Shown here one piece after another: positions 42,644-50,630 of a stretch of DNA of 64,000 nt. Source of the DNA: an uncultured Bacteroidales bacterium (GTDB lineage Bacteria > Bacteroidota > Bacteroidia > Bacteroidales > UBA932); contig CAKUXR010000007.1 in the NCBI GenBank assembly GCA_934700615.1, forward strand, positions 1 through 64,000, read 5' to 3'. Within the stretch, counting starts at the first letter, position 1, and the number at the start of each line of letters is the position of its first letter. Made by a program: the position numbers and the translations under genes. Under the pieces are notes generated by a model. That model was not told the DNA's origin and did no database searches. It saw only the letters and a program-made list of their open reading frames with translations.

Positions 42644-43106
42644 AAACTATAGAATATCCGAGCAGAATTGAATTCTCAAAGATATATACATTTGTAAAAC
42701 TAAACCAATTACAAATGTGCGACTGAGGCTATAAATGTAAAGTTTACAAATGTTATTATGTATATTTGGTAATATTTGTAAAATGGTAAGAATGTGAAAT
42801 AAGCGGAATTTATTAATATTTTGTTGAGCGGATAAATGGCAGATAATCAGATAGTTATTTGTTATCATTTAAAGAAATGGGTTATAATAAGCATGTGAAT
42901 TCAGGAGATGTGAGCCAAAGACGTCATGAAATGAGACATTTGTTAAGTTTATATAATTAGTAATAAGGCAGTAATGCGCTATAATCTAAAGTTAAATATA
43001 TGATTTGTAACGTTCTTTTCCCCTCCCCTATTACATATGTAACTCGGATTAGCTCTTGCATTTTTCATTTGTAATGTGTACTTTTGTAAAGTTAATGTTT
43101 AGAAAT
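42644..43106. promoter_or_regulatory. Operator-like cluster upstream of the XRE regulator
   Basis: This 463-base AT-rich gap holds no gene. It carries about eight copies of TTTGTAA or its complement TTACAAA/TTACATA. A spaced inverted pair lies at 42688-42697 (ACATTTGTAA) and 42709-42718 (TTACAAATGT). Others are at 42744-42750, 42775-42781 and 43004-43010, a perfect palindrome TTACATATGTAA at 43031-43042, and two near the start at 43068-43074 and 43083-43089. -7-type boxes TACATTTG (42687-42694), TATATTTG (42761-42768) and TACTTTTG (43079-43086) overlap or adjoin them. It is probably the autoregulatory region of the downstream repressor. Confidence 0.5.
43079..43086 (+). promoter_or_regulatory. 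-7 box TACTTTTG for the XRE regulator
   Basis: Exact TAnnTTTG match overlapping one TTTGTAA copy. It predicts a start near 43093, so the ATG at 43107 is the first usable codon. Confidence 0.55.
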
Positions 43107-43589
43107 ATGAACACCAGATTCGAGCAGTTTCTTGCTGCGGAAAACATTTCTCAGTCTCAGTTCGCAGATACCATCAAGGTGGCAAGGGCGAGTGTGTCCC
43201 ATATCTTGGCCGGAAGGAACAAGCCCGGCTGGGATTTCCTGTACAGTATGTCGAAGCACTACCCCAATCTGAATATCGAGTGGCTTCTCAATGGAACAGG
43301 CAAGATGTACAAGTCAATGAATGTTCCCGCGCCGGAACCTGTCCGTCAGGAGGAGACCTTGCCTCCGGACCTTTTCAGCCAGCCGGAACCGCCTGCGGCT
43401 GAGGTCAAGCCTCAGGTAACTCTTCGAGAATCGGAAATTCGCCCTGAATCTGTACGGGCGCTGGCGGATACGTTGCCCACGAAGGGGAACGACTCCCCTT
43501 CTGAACCGATGCAAGTCATTGATAATAAGCGCAAAATCTCCAAGATTGTCGTCTTTTACGATGATAATACTTTCATTGAAATAAAGTAA
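43107..43589 (+). CDS. XRE-family helix-turn-helix transcriptional regulator
   Basis: 160 residues from ATG 43107 (MNTRFEQFLAAEN); the frame is open up to an ATG at 43056, but that lies upstream of the promoter. Residues 1-65 form an HTH_3 domain: ISQSQFADTIKVARASVSHIL is the helix-turn-helix, then AGRNKPGWDFLYSMSKHYPNLNIEWLLNGTGKM, a pattern common in Bacteroidota regulators. The rest (about 70-140) is a Pro/Glu-rich linker and a short C-terminal strand pair (RKISKIVVFYDDNTFIEIK), probably for oligomerisation. Targets unknown; the operator-like cluster upstream suggests autoregulation. Confidence 0.85.
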   Translation: MNTRFEQFLAAENISQSQFADTIKVARASVSHILAGRNKPGWDFLYSMSKHYPNLNIEWLLNGTGKMYKSMNVPAPEPVRQEETLPPDLFSQPEPPAAEVKPQVTLRESEIRPESVRALADTLPTKGNDSPSEPMQVIDNKRKISKIVVFYDDNTFIEIK

Positions 43590-43597
43590 AATCATTG

Positions 43598-43605
43598 TAT
43601 ATTTG
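43598..43605 (+). promoter_or_regulatory. -7 box TATATTTG for pyrD
   Basis: Exact match 24 bases before the pyrD ATG. It gives pyrD its own promoter just after the regulator gene. Confidence 0.6.
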
Positions 43606-43628
43606 CACAGCGAAAAAATTGAAACGAC

Positions 43629-44660
43629 ATGTACAAACATCTTATCCGTCCGATTCTGTTCAAGTTCAATCCGGAAACGGCACACCAGATGACGATGAAG
43701 GGTCTCAGGATCCTTAGTCATATTCCATTGGGAAGAAATATCGTGAGAATGATTTTCAAAAGAGAACATCCGGATCTTTCCCGGGAGGTTTTCGGCATCA
43801 AATTCCCTAATCCTGTGGGTCTGGCAGGTGGTTTGGACAAGAACGGAGAATGCTATAACGAGTTGTTTGACTTCGGTTTCGGATTTGTGGAGATCGGATC
43901 GCTTACGGTGCGCCCGCAGCCGGGAAATCCTAAACCTCGTCTGTTCAGGGTCATAAAAGACAGGGCTATCATCAACCGTATGGGCATCAATAATCTGGGT
44001 GTAAACAATGCCATAAATAATTTGAACAGGGAGCATCCTGAAGTTATTGTGGCCGGAAATATCGCGCCTAATTCATCTTCTCAGGGAGAGCAGGTGGCAG
44101 AAGATTACAGAAACGCCTTCTGTCTTCTCTACGACTTTGTTGACATGTTCGTCATTAACATATCATGTCCTAATGTTGAGGGACTTACGAGCCTTCAGGA
44201 CGTATCCAGCCTGTCTGACATCATGGACAGTCTCCTGGATTTGAGGACCGGATTTGACGATTACAAGCCGATACTACTGAAACTCTCCCCTGATCTGGCA
44301 CATTCCCAGATTGATGAGATACTTGATTATGCCATGCTTTCCGGCATTGACGGAGTTGTGGCAGGCAATACGAGCCGCAAGCGTGACGGTCTGACTATTC
44401 CTCAGGAGAAAATCGATGAAATCGGTAAGGGAGGCATGTCAGGAGCACCTCTGTATTCGAAGAATCTGGAGATGGTTCGCTACATAGCGTCCAAGACGGG
44501 CGGAAAACTGCCGATTGTAGGCGTCGGAGGCATTATGAGCCCTGAGCAGGCAAAGGAAATGCTCGCTGCAGGAGCCTCATTGATAGAGATTTACAGCGGC
44601 TTCATCTACGAGGGCCCAGGTTTTGTCGAGAAGATTCTCAAGTCGCTGGATACCAAGTGA
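43629..44660 (+). CDS. pyrD: Dihydroorotate dehydrogenase, class 2-like
   Basis: 343 residues. The N-terminus MYKHLIRPILFKFNPETAHQ matches the membrane-associating helix of class 2 (quinone-dependent) enzymes. Further motifs: NPVGLAGGLDKNG (FMN binding), EIGSLTVRPQPGNPKPR, INRMGINNLG, and LPIVGVGGIMSPEQAKEM with IEIYSGFIYEGP near the end. The base position reads NISCPNVEGL, with Cys180 where class 2 enzymes have Ser and class 1 enzymes Cys. It oxidises dihydroorotate to orotate in pyrimidine synthesis. Length fits class 2. cinA follows after 28 bases. Confidence 0.92.
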   Translation: MYKHLIRPILFKFNPETAHQMTMKGLRILSHIPLGRNIVRMIFKREHPDLSREVFGIKFPNPVGLAGGLDKNGECYNELFDFGFGFVEIGSLTVRPQPGNPKPRLFRVIKDRAIINRMGINNLGVNNAINNLNREHPEVIVAGNIAPNSSSQGEQVAEDYRNAFCLLYDFVDMFVINISCPNVEGLTSLQDVSSLSDIMDSLLDLRTGFDDYKPILLKLSPDLAHSQIDEILDYAMLSGIDGVVAGNTSRKRDGLTIPQEKIDEIGKGGMSGAPLYSKNLEMVRYIASKTGGKLPIVGVGGIMSPEQAKEMLAAGASLIEIYSGFIYEGPGFVEKILKSLDTK

Positions 44661-44688
44661 TAGACACGATTTTTAAGTTGATTATATC

Positions 44689-45963
44689 ATGATTAATGCA
44701 AGTATTTGTACAATCGGTGACGAGATCCTCATCGGTCAGATTGTAGATACTAATTCTTCAGCCATTGCAAGGGAGTTCAACGCCATTGGCCTGAAAGTTA
44801 CCACGATGAAGTCCATCGGTGACGACCACGACACGATTGTTTCATCTCTGGACGAAGAACTCAGGACACATGACGTGGTAGTTGCTACAGGTGGTCTCGG
44901 GCCTACAAAGGACGACATTACGAAGGCTGCGCTGGCCGAACTGTCCGGAAGCACATCATATGTGTTGAATGCGGCCCAGGAGGCTATTATGCGTGAAATT
45001 TTGCATTCCAGAGGGCTTGACAAGCTGGCGGCAAACAAAGCCCAGGCCCAGGTCCCTGATAAATGCGAGGTCATTCCGAACAGATTCGGTACGGCTCCTG
45101 TCATGGTATTCCGTTTTCCTGCTTCCAGATATGGCCACGAGGCTGTCTTGTATTCTATGCCGGGTGTGCCGTTTGAGACGCTGAACATGCTTCCTGACGT
45201 CATTTCCGACATCAAGAACCACTTTACCCTTGAAGAAATATATCACCGCACGCTGATGACTTACGGGCTTGCAGAGTCCGCTTTGGCCAAGAAAATAGAG
45301 GCGTGGGAGGATAATCTTCCTTCTTATATTCATCTTGCGTACCTCCCTAATCCGCTGACCGGCGTGAGGCTGCGTCTTTCCGCCTATGGCAGAAGCCGCA
45401 TTGAGGCTGAAATAGAGGATCAAGTCAATGAATTGAAGCGAATTCTCGGCGATGTAGTATATTCCGACAGTGACGATACTCTCGAACACGCGCTGGGAGA
45501 GATTCTCAAGGCGAACCACAAGACACTTTGCGCTGCGGAATCTTGTACTGGCGGAGAGATTTCTCATCTCCTTACCACTGTGCCGGGCTCTTCCAGTTAT
45601 TATCTCGGTTCAGTGACATCTTACGCGATACCTGTGAAAGAAAATGTCCTAAAAGTCCCTTCAGAGGTTATTGAAAAGAATGGAGTTGTGAGCAGCGAAG
45701 TAGCTGCGGCCATGGCCGAAGGGGTAAGGAAACTTATGGGTGCCGACTATGCTGTGGCGACCACTGGGCTGGCTGGACCTGGAGGCGGTGATGGCGTAAA
45801 TCCTGAAGGTACCGTTTGGGTAGGAGTAAGCACGGCTTCCGGCAGGACCGAAACTGCAAAATTCCAGTATCATAATGACAGGAAGCGAAATATCGAACGT
45901 TTTGCAGCATCTGCTCTCTATTTTCTGTTTACGATTGTAAAAGAGGACTTAAGTAACAGATAA
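44689..45963 (+). CDS. cinA: CinA family protein (nicotinamide-nucleotide amidohydrolase/pyrophosphatase)
   Basis: 424 residues. The N-terminal molybdopterin-binding-like (COG1058) domain starts ASICTIGDEILIGQIVDTNS and contains VVATGGLGPTKDDITKAA; the C-terminal PncC domain has LCAAESCTGGEISHLLTTVPGSS (catalytic Ser), VTSYAIPVKENVL and ATTGLAGPGGG. It recycles nicotinamide mononucleotide and hydrolyses ADP-ribose; historically called competence/damage-inducible. Co-transcribed with pyrD. Confidence 0.93.
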   Translation: MINASICTIGDEILIGQIVDTNSSAIAREFNAIGLKVTTMKSIGDDHDTIVSSLDEELRTHDVVVATGGLGPTKDDITKAALAELSGSTSYVLNAAQEAIMREILHSRGLDKLAANKAQAQVPDKCEVIPNRFGTAPVMVFRFPASRYGHEAVLYSMPGVPFETLNMLPDVISDIKNHFTLEEIYHRTLMTYGLAESALAKKIEAWEDNLPSYIHLAYLPNPLTGVRLRLSAYGRSRIEAEIEDQVNELKRILGDVVYSDSDDTLEHALGEILKANHKTLCAAESCTGGEISHLLTTVPGSSSYYLGSVTSYAIPVKENVLKVPSEVIEKNGVVSSEVAAAMAEGVRKLMGADYAVATTGLAGPGGGDGVNPEGTVWVGVSTASGRTETAKFQYHNDRKRNIERFAASALYFLFTIVKEDLSNR

Positions 45964-46104
45964 TCAATGAATGAAACAAAGTTGTTAAAGCGCATAACAT
46001 TTTTGTTACACGCAAATATGTAAACAATAAGTTCCATTTATTAATAGGATAAAAACCTGAATGACAATATTATAGCAGTTTATGCCGTAATTCTTGAATA
46101 GAAT

Positions 46105-46142
46105 GGCCCTGATAACGCAAAATCAAGTAATCAGGGCCCTTT
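46105..46142. terminator. Bidirectional terminator between cinA and the dipeptidase
   Basis: GGCCCTGAT (46105-46113) pairs with ATCAGGGCC (46130-46138), followed by CTTTT on the plus strand. It lies in the convergent gap between 45963 and 46167. Confidence 0.8.
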
Positions 46143-46166
46143 TAGGACATTATTTGAAATGTGTCT

Positions 46167-47255
46167 CTACCCGCGTTCTGCAAGAGATTCAACAGTTTTC
46201 ATCACTCTAAGGAAGTTGAGACCTGCGATTTTTTCGATGTCGGACTCGCTGTAGCCACGCTTTCTCATCTCTTCGAAAAGCACTGGCATCTTGGATACGT
46301 CTTCCAAACCTTCCGGTGTGACATTGATTCCGTCGAAGTCGGATCCGATGCCGACATGGTCAACTCCGGCAATGCTTACGGCATGGTCAATATGGTCAAT
46401 AATTCGCTTGTATGAAGGTCTCTTCAGTTCGGCCAACTTCTGCTGGATTTCTATCCAGTCTCTCCGGTTTGCTTCGGATGCCGGGTCTTTTATGAATCTT
46501 GCCTCTATTTCATCAGCTATCGGATCCAGTCCGGAATGCTCAAGTGTCTCTGCAAATTCGTCTGACAGGAACAGAGGATAGAAATTGATCTGGATGACTC
46601 CGCCGGCTTCTGCTATACACTTTATCATGTCATCCGTCATGTTTCTCCTGTGCTTGGCCAGCGCCCTACAACAAGAATGTGTACTTACTACAGGAGCCTT
46701 CGAGTACTTTATGCAGTCGTAGAATGTCTTGTCTGAAGCATGTGCGACGTCTATTATCATGCCAAGCCTGTTCATTTCGGCGACGACTTCCCTGCCGAAC
46801 GGACTCAAGCCGCCCCAACGTTGTCCCTGAGCCGCAGAATCGCAGATCATATTGTCCGTATTGTGCGTCAATGTCAGATATCTGACGCCCATCCTGTAGA
46901 ACTGTCTCAGCAGTGCCAGGCTCCCCTGGACAGGCAGTCCGTTTTCCATTCCCAAAAAAATGGAAATTTTGCCGTTATCCTTGTTTCTGAATGCTTCTTC
47001 CGGGGTATTTGCCAAAGCTGCAATGTCGGAAGAGGCTTCCACAGCATCATTGACGCCTGCGATCATTTCCAATGCGTAGCGTGTCGCGGCGTCCGGCTCC
47101 ATCGTTCCCGGAGTGTACAGCGCAAAGAATGAGGCATCGACACCACCTTTCTTCAGCTTGGGAAAGTCAATGTGAGCATAAGGATTGTCCAAAGACAGAT
47201 CTCTCAGACGCATTATCTGAGACGGCGTGTCACAATGTGAATCAAGTACAAACAT
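46167..47255 (-). CDS. Membrane dipeptidase-like (peptidase M19, renal dipeptidase family)
   Basis: 362 residues, no signal peptide. The zinc ligands are seen in DSHCDT (H7, D9), MENGLP (Glu about 125), VSTHSCCRAL (His about 196) and HVGIGSDFDG (Asp near 310). The protein is a TIM barrel that cleaves dipeptides, including ones with D-residues, in the cytoplasm. It is the last gene of the minus-strand run headed by valS, 13 bases after the ABC-F gene. Confidence 0.9.
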   Translation of the reverse strand: MFVLDSHCDTPSQIMRLRDLSLDNPYAHIDFPKLKKGGVDASFFALYTPGTMEPDAATRYALEMIAGVNDAVEASSDIAALANTPEEAFRNKDNGKISIFLGMENGLPVQGSLALLRQFYRMGVRYLTLTHNTDNMICDSAAQGQRWGGLSPFGREVVAEMNRLGMIIDVAHASDKTFYDCIKYSKAPVVSTHSCCRALAKHRRNMTDDMIKCIAEAGGVIQINFYPLFLSDEFAETLEHSGLDPIADEIEARFIKDPASEANRRDWIEIQQKLAELKRPSYKRIIDHIDHAVSIAGVDHVGIGSDFDGINVTPEGLEDVSKMPVLFEEMRKRGYSESDIEKIAGLNFLRVMKTVESLAERG

Positions 47256-47268
47256 TGCAAAAACTTCT

Positions 47269-49200
47269 TTACTGGTCTATTTGTTCTGAAAGTTCTGCCC
47301 ATTCCTCAGTCATGGCGTCCAGGTCCCTCTTGTGCTCCAGATAGGTTCTGGTAAGTTCCATGACGTCATCATCTTTTCCCGGGTTGGCGAGGATGGCTTC
47401 GATCTTTTTCATCTTGCTCTCGGTGGATTCAATCTCCTTCTCGAGGAATGAAATCCTGTTTCTGAGTTTGCGCTCCTCTTTGGATATGGTCTTCTTGGCC
47501 AGGAAGTCCTGTTTTCCGGCCGATATGACCGGTTCAGCAGGTTTGGCAGGCTCAGCCTCATGGAAACGCCTTTCGAGTTCCTGGAGGTTCTCTATCCTGC
47601 GTTCATCGAGGAAGTCCTGAATACCTCCGAGATGTTCTTTGACCTTGCCGTCCCTGAATTCATATAGCTTGTCCACAAGGCCGTCAAGGAAATCTCGGTC
47701 ATGGGAAACAACCACAAGTGTCCCGTCGAAGTTCTTGAGAGCCTGTTTCAGGACATCCTTTGACTTGATGTCCATGTGGTTGGTAGGCTCGTCGAGCGCC
47801 AGAAGATTGTACGGCTGGAGCATAAGTTTGGCCATGCCCAGACGTGCGCGCTCTCCTCCGCTGAGGATTGCAACTTTTTTGTCAATGCCTTCCCCTTTGA
47901 AAAGGAATGCTGCAAGTATGTCTCTCAGTTTGGTGCGGATATCTCCGGAGGCGATGTTCTCCAACGTGCTCAGCACCGTCTCATTCTTGTCAAGTATATC
48001 TTCCTGATTCTGAGCGAAATAGCCGACATTGACATTGTGCCCTACCTTAGCCTCTCCGGAAATTGGATCCAGCTGGCCCATGATGACTCGCATCAATGTG
48101 GTCTTTCCTTCGCCGTTTCTTCCTACCAGAGCGACCTTCTCGCCCCTGCGGATTTCTATCTCGGCGTTCCTGAAGACCACTTTCTGAGGATATCCTACTG
48201 TCAAGTCGGTACCCTTGAACACGACATCGCCGGAGCGCGGTGCAGGAGGGAATTTCACGACCAGTGTCGAGTTGTCAGTCTCGTCAATCTCGATTCTGTC
48301 CAGCTTTTCCAATGCTTTGATTCTGGACTGTACCTGATTTGACTTCGTCGGCTTATATCTGAACTTGTTTATGAAATCTTCAGTCTTCTCGATCATTTTC
48401 TGCTGATTCTCATACGCTGCAATCTGCTGTTGCATACGTTCCTTCCTGAGTTCCAAGTACTTGGTGTACGGAACCTTGTAGTCATGAATCTTGCCGACCA
48501 TGATTTCGATGGTACGGTTAGTCACATTATCCAGGAAACGGCGGTCGTGGGAGACGAGAAGAACGGATCCCTTATATGCCTTGAGATATTCCTCGAGCCA
48601 CTCGATCGACTCTATGTCGAGGTGGTTGGTCGGCTCATCAAGAAGCAGCACATCCGGCTTTGAAAGAAGAATCTTAGCAAGTTCGATGCGCATATTCCAT
48701 CCCTGGCTGAATGTTTCCGTGTTTCTGCCGAAGTCCTCGTCCTTGAAGCCGAGTCCCAGCAGCGTTTTCTCTGCCTGGACCATAGGCGGTTCGGAATGCT
48801 CGACCGCCAGTCTGTCATTGACCTCATTCATTCTGGTAATCAATGACATATACTCTTCCGACTCGTAGTCGGTCCTTTCCGCCAGCTGTTTGCCGATTTT
48901 CTCGAGTTCTTCCTCGAGTTCGTTCATTGCAGCAAAGGCCGTCATTGTTTCGTCAATGACAGTCTTTCCTTTATGATGCTGCATTATCTGCGGCAGATAG
49001 CCTATCTTTATATGGTTGGGAAGGTCAATGTGGCCTGATGTCGGGCTCTGCTCTCCGCATATCATCTTCATGATGGTGGATTTTCCCGCCCCGTTCTTGC
49101 CGACGAGACCTATCTTGTCTGTTTCACTGATATGGAAACTTATGTTGTCCAGCAACGTATAACTGCCATACGCTACGGTAACTCCGTTTATGGAAATCAT
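47269..49200 (-). CDS. ABC-F family ATPase
   Basis: 643 residues with two ABC domains and no membrane helices. First Walker A GLVGKNGAGKST (about 33-44), signature FSQGWNMRIELAKIL and Walker B VLLLDEPTNHLD; second Walker A ALVGRNGEGKTT (about 350), signature LSGGERARLGMAKL and LLALDEPTNHMD. The linker between them is the long charged helix pair typical of ABC-F (about 235-300). A C-terminal coiled coil (about 560-643) follows a Pro/Ala-rich spacer. ABC-F proteins act on the ribosome (translation factors or antibiotic protection). It is close to Uup/YdiF/ABCF3 type; a housekeeping role is likelier than resistance given the operon. Confidence 0.9.
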   Translation of the reverse strand: MISINGVTVAYGSYTLLDNISFHISETDKIGLVGKNGAGKSTIMKMICGEQSPTSGHIDLPNHIKIGYLPQIMQHHKGKTVIDETMTAFAAMNELEEELEKIGKQLAERTDYESEEYMSLITRMNEVNDRLAVEHSEPPMVQAEKTLLGLGFKDEDFGRNTETFSQGWNMRIELAKILLSKPDVLLLDEPTNHLDIESIEWLEEYLKAYKGSVLLVSHDRRFLDNVTNRTIEIMVGKIHDYKVPYTKYLELRKERMQQQIAAYENQQKMIEKTEDFINKFRYKPTKSNQVQSRIKALEKLDRIEIDETDNSTLVVKFPPAPRSGDVVFKGTDLTVGYPQKVVFRNAEIEIRRGEKVALVGRNGEGKTTLMRVIMGQLDPISGEAKVGHNVNVGYFAQNQEDILDKNETVLSTLENIASGDIRTKLRDILAAFLFKGEGIDKKVAILSGGERARLGMAKLMLQPYNLLALDEPTNHMDIKSKDVLKQALKNFDGTLVVVSHDRDFLDGLVDKLYEFRDGKVKEHLGGIQDFLDERRIENLQELERRFHEAEPAKPAEPVISAGKQDFLAKKTISKEERKLRNRISFLEKEIESTESKMKKIEAILANPGKDDDVMELTRTYLEHKRDLDAMTEEWAELSEQIDQ

Positions 49201-49203
49201 AGT

Positions 49204-49950
49204 CTAATCCTTTTTTACACAGACCAATATGCTCATTTCATACAGCAGATAAAGCGGAGCTGCCGCGATCAGCATTGAAAACGGGTCTGCAGGTGTTATT
49301 ATTGCGGCTACAACCAGTATCGCTACTATTGCATGTCGCCTGTATTTCTTGATGCTTTCTTTTGTCACGATTCCCATCCTGTTCAGCACTGCGATAAGTA
49401 CCGGGAATTCGAAGACTATCCCGAACAGGAGCACCATTGAAGTGAACATTGAAATATAGGATTCAAGGGTGATGGTGTTCAGGACTTCATCGCTGACGGT
49501 ATATCCCTGGAAGAAGTTCAATGTTATCGGCAGAATCAGGTAATATCCTATTGCGAGGCCGGCGTAGAACAAGATTGAGGCAAATGAAAAAGCCTGTCTG
49601 ACTGATGACTTTTCTGAAGGATACAATGCAGGGGCAATAAACATCCAAAGCTCATAACATACATAGGGAAAGGATATTATGAAGCCGCAGATGAACGAAA
49701 CCTTCAGGTGGATGAAGAACTGTGCAGATATGTCCGTGTTGATCAGTGTCATGGTGAACGGAAGGTTCAGCCATCTGTATAGCCAGAAGTCAGACCTCGT
49801 GGGAGCCAAGATGACGTCATCGAACAGGAATCCCTTGAAGCACAGCAAGACCAATCCGGTACACGCAACAGCAAGTACTGAGCGGAACAAAGTCCCCCTC
49901 AGTACTTCCAAGTGATCCCAAAAAGACATTTCCTCGCTGTTGTCGTTCAC
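49204..49950 (-). CDS. tatC: Sec-independent translocase protein TatC
   Basis: 248 residues with six membrane helices. Family blocks: MSFWDHLEVLRGTLFRSV at the start, the SFICGFIISFPYVCYELWMFIAPALYPSEK motif region (about 95-125), FFQGYT and YISMFTSMVLLFGIVFEFPVLI (about 160-185), and YRRHAIVAILVVAAIITPADPFS near the end. It forms the Tat receptor with TatA and exports folded, often cofactor-bearing proteins. No tatB is present nearby, so it is a minimal TatAC system. Confidence 0.95.
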   Translation of the reverse strand: MNDNSEEMSFWDHLEVLRGTLFRSVLAVACTGLVLLCFKGFLFDDVILAPTRSDFWLYRWLNLPFTMTLINTDISAQFFIHLKVSFICGFIISFPYVCYELWMFIAPALYPSEKSSVRQAFSFASILFYAGLAIGYYLILPITLNFFQGYTVSDEVLNTITLESYISMFTSMVLLFGIVFEFPVLIAVLNRMGIVTKESIKKYRRHAIVAILVVAAIITPADPFSMLIAAAPLYLLYEMSILVCVKKD

Positions 49951-49962
49951 TTTGTCGAGGTT

Positions 49963-50184
49963 TTATTTTTCAGCACCTGTGTTGTTTCCCTTGTCGTTAA
50001 GGGTAGCATCCACGTCCTTGATGTCTTTTTCTACTTCATTGATCCCGTCTTTGAAGCTCTTTACTCCTTTACCGAGTCCTTTCATCAGTTCAGGAATTTT
50101 CTTGCCTCCGAAGAGGAGAAGCACTATCAATGCGATAATCACTATCTCCCAAGGACCTACGATACCTAATGGAAAAATTGGCAT
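49963..50184 (-). CDS. tatA: Twin-arginine translocase subunit TatA/E
   Basis: 73 residues: one membrane helix (PWEIVIIALIVLLLFGGKKIPE) with the FG hinge, then an amphipathic helix (LMKGLGKGVKSFKDGINE) and a short charged tail. Length and the FGxxKIPEL motif are typical for TatA. It lies 12 bases before tatC. Confidence 0.94.
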   Translation of the reverse strand: MPIFPLGIVGPWEIVIIALIVLLLFGGKKIPELMKGLGKGVKSFKDGINEVEKDIKDVDATLNDKGNNTGAEK

Positions 50185-50211
50185 AATACTTATTATTAAA
50201 AAGTTATGTAA

Positions 50212-50625
50212 CTATTTGTCATTCATTCTGGAACGTATCATTTCCAGAAGTTTTTCAGGGCAGCCTACAGGTCTTCCCGTCTCCTTGCTGAGAAATCCGA
50301 GAATTACCTGTCCCTCAGCACACAGGACGTCGTCCTGATTATATACGGCCTGTTTTATGACAAGTTTTGCAAGAGGAAGTTTGTCTATGGATGCCGTACA
50401 TCTCAGGACATCTCCCATCTTTGCCGAAAACTTGTATTTGCATTCTACCGAAACAACGGGGATAACTACGCCGTCCGCTTCGCATTGCTCGATAGGATAT
50501 CCGCCTTCCTTGATCATGAGGTTTCGTGCGCACTCGAAATACCTGATATAGTTCGAGTGGTGCACGATTCCCATCTGATCTGTCTCATAGTAGCGGACAG
50601 GAAATGACGTTTCGTAATACATCAT
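50212..50625 (-). CDS. Acyl-CoA thioesterase, YbgC/4HBT family
   Basis: 137 residues, hotdog fold. The signature is VRYYETDQMGIVHHSNYIRYFECAR (residues about 9-33; the Asp in ETDQMG is the catalytic carboxylate). The usual core strands follow. It hydrolyses acyl-CoA or acyl-ACP; specificity unknown. Two ATGs stand in tandem at the start. It lies 5 bases after valS. Confidence 0.88.
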   Translation of the reverse strand: MMYYETSFPVRYYETDQMGIVHHSNYIRYFECARNLMIKEGGYPIEQCEADGVVIPVVSVECKYKFSAKMGDVLRCTASIDKLPLAKLVIKQAVYNQDDVLCAEGQVILGFLSKETGRPVGCPEKLLEMIRSRMNDK

Positions 50626-50630
50626 GGCCT

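Noticed and set aside
42647..42868. 73-codon minus-strand frame upstream of queA
   Set aside because: Lies in AT-rich operator-like DNA and has an Ile/Asn/Tyr-rich random translation.
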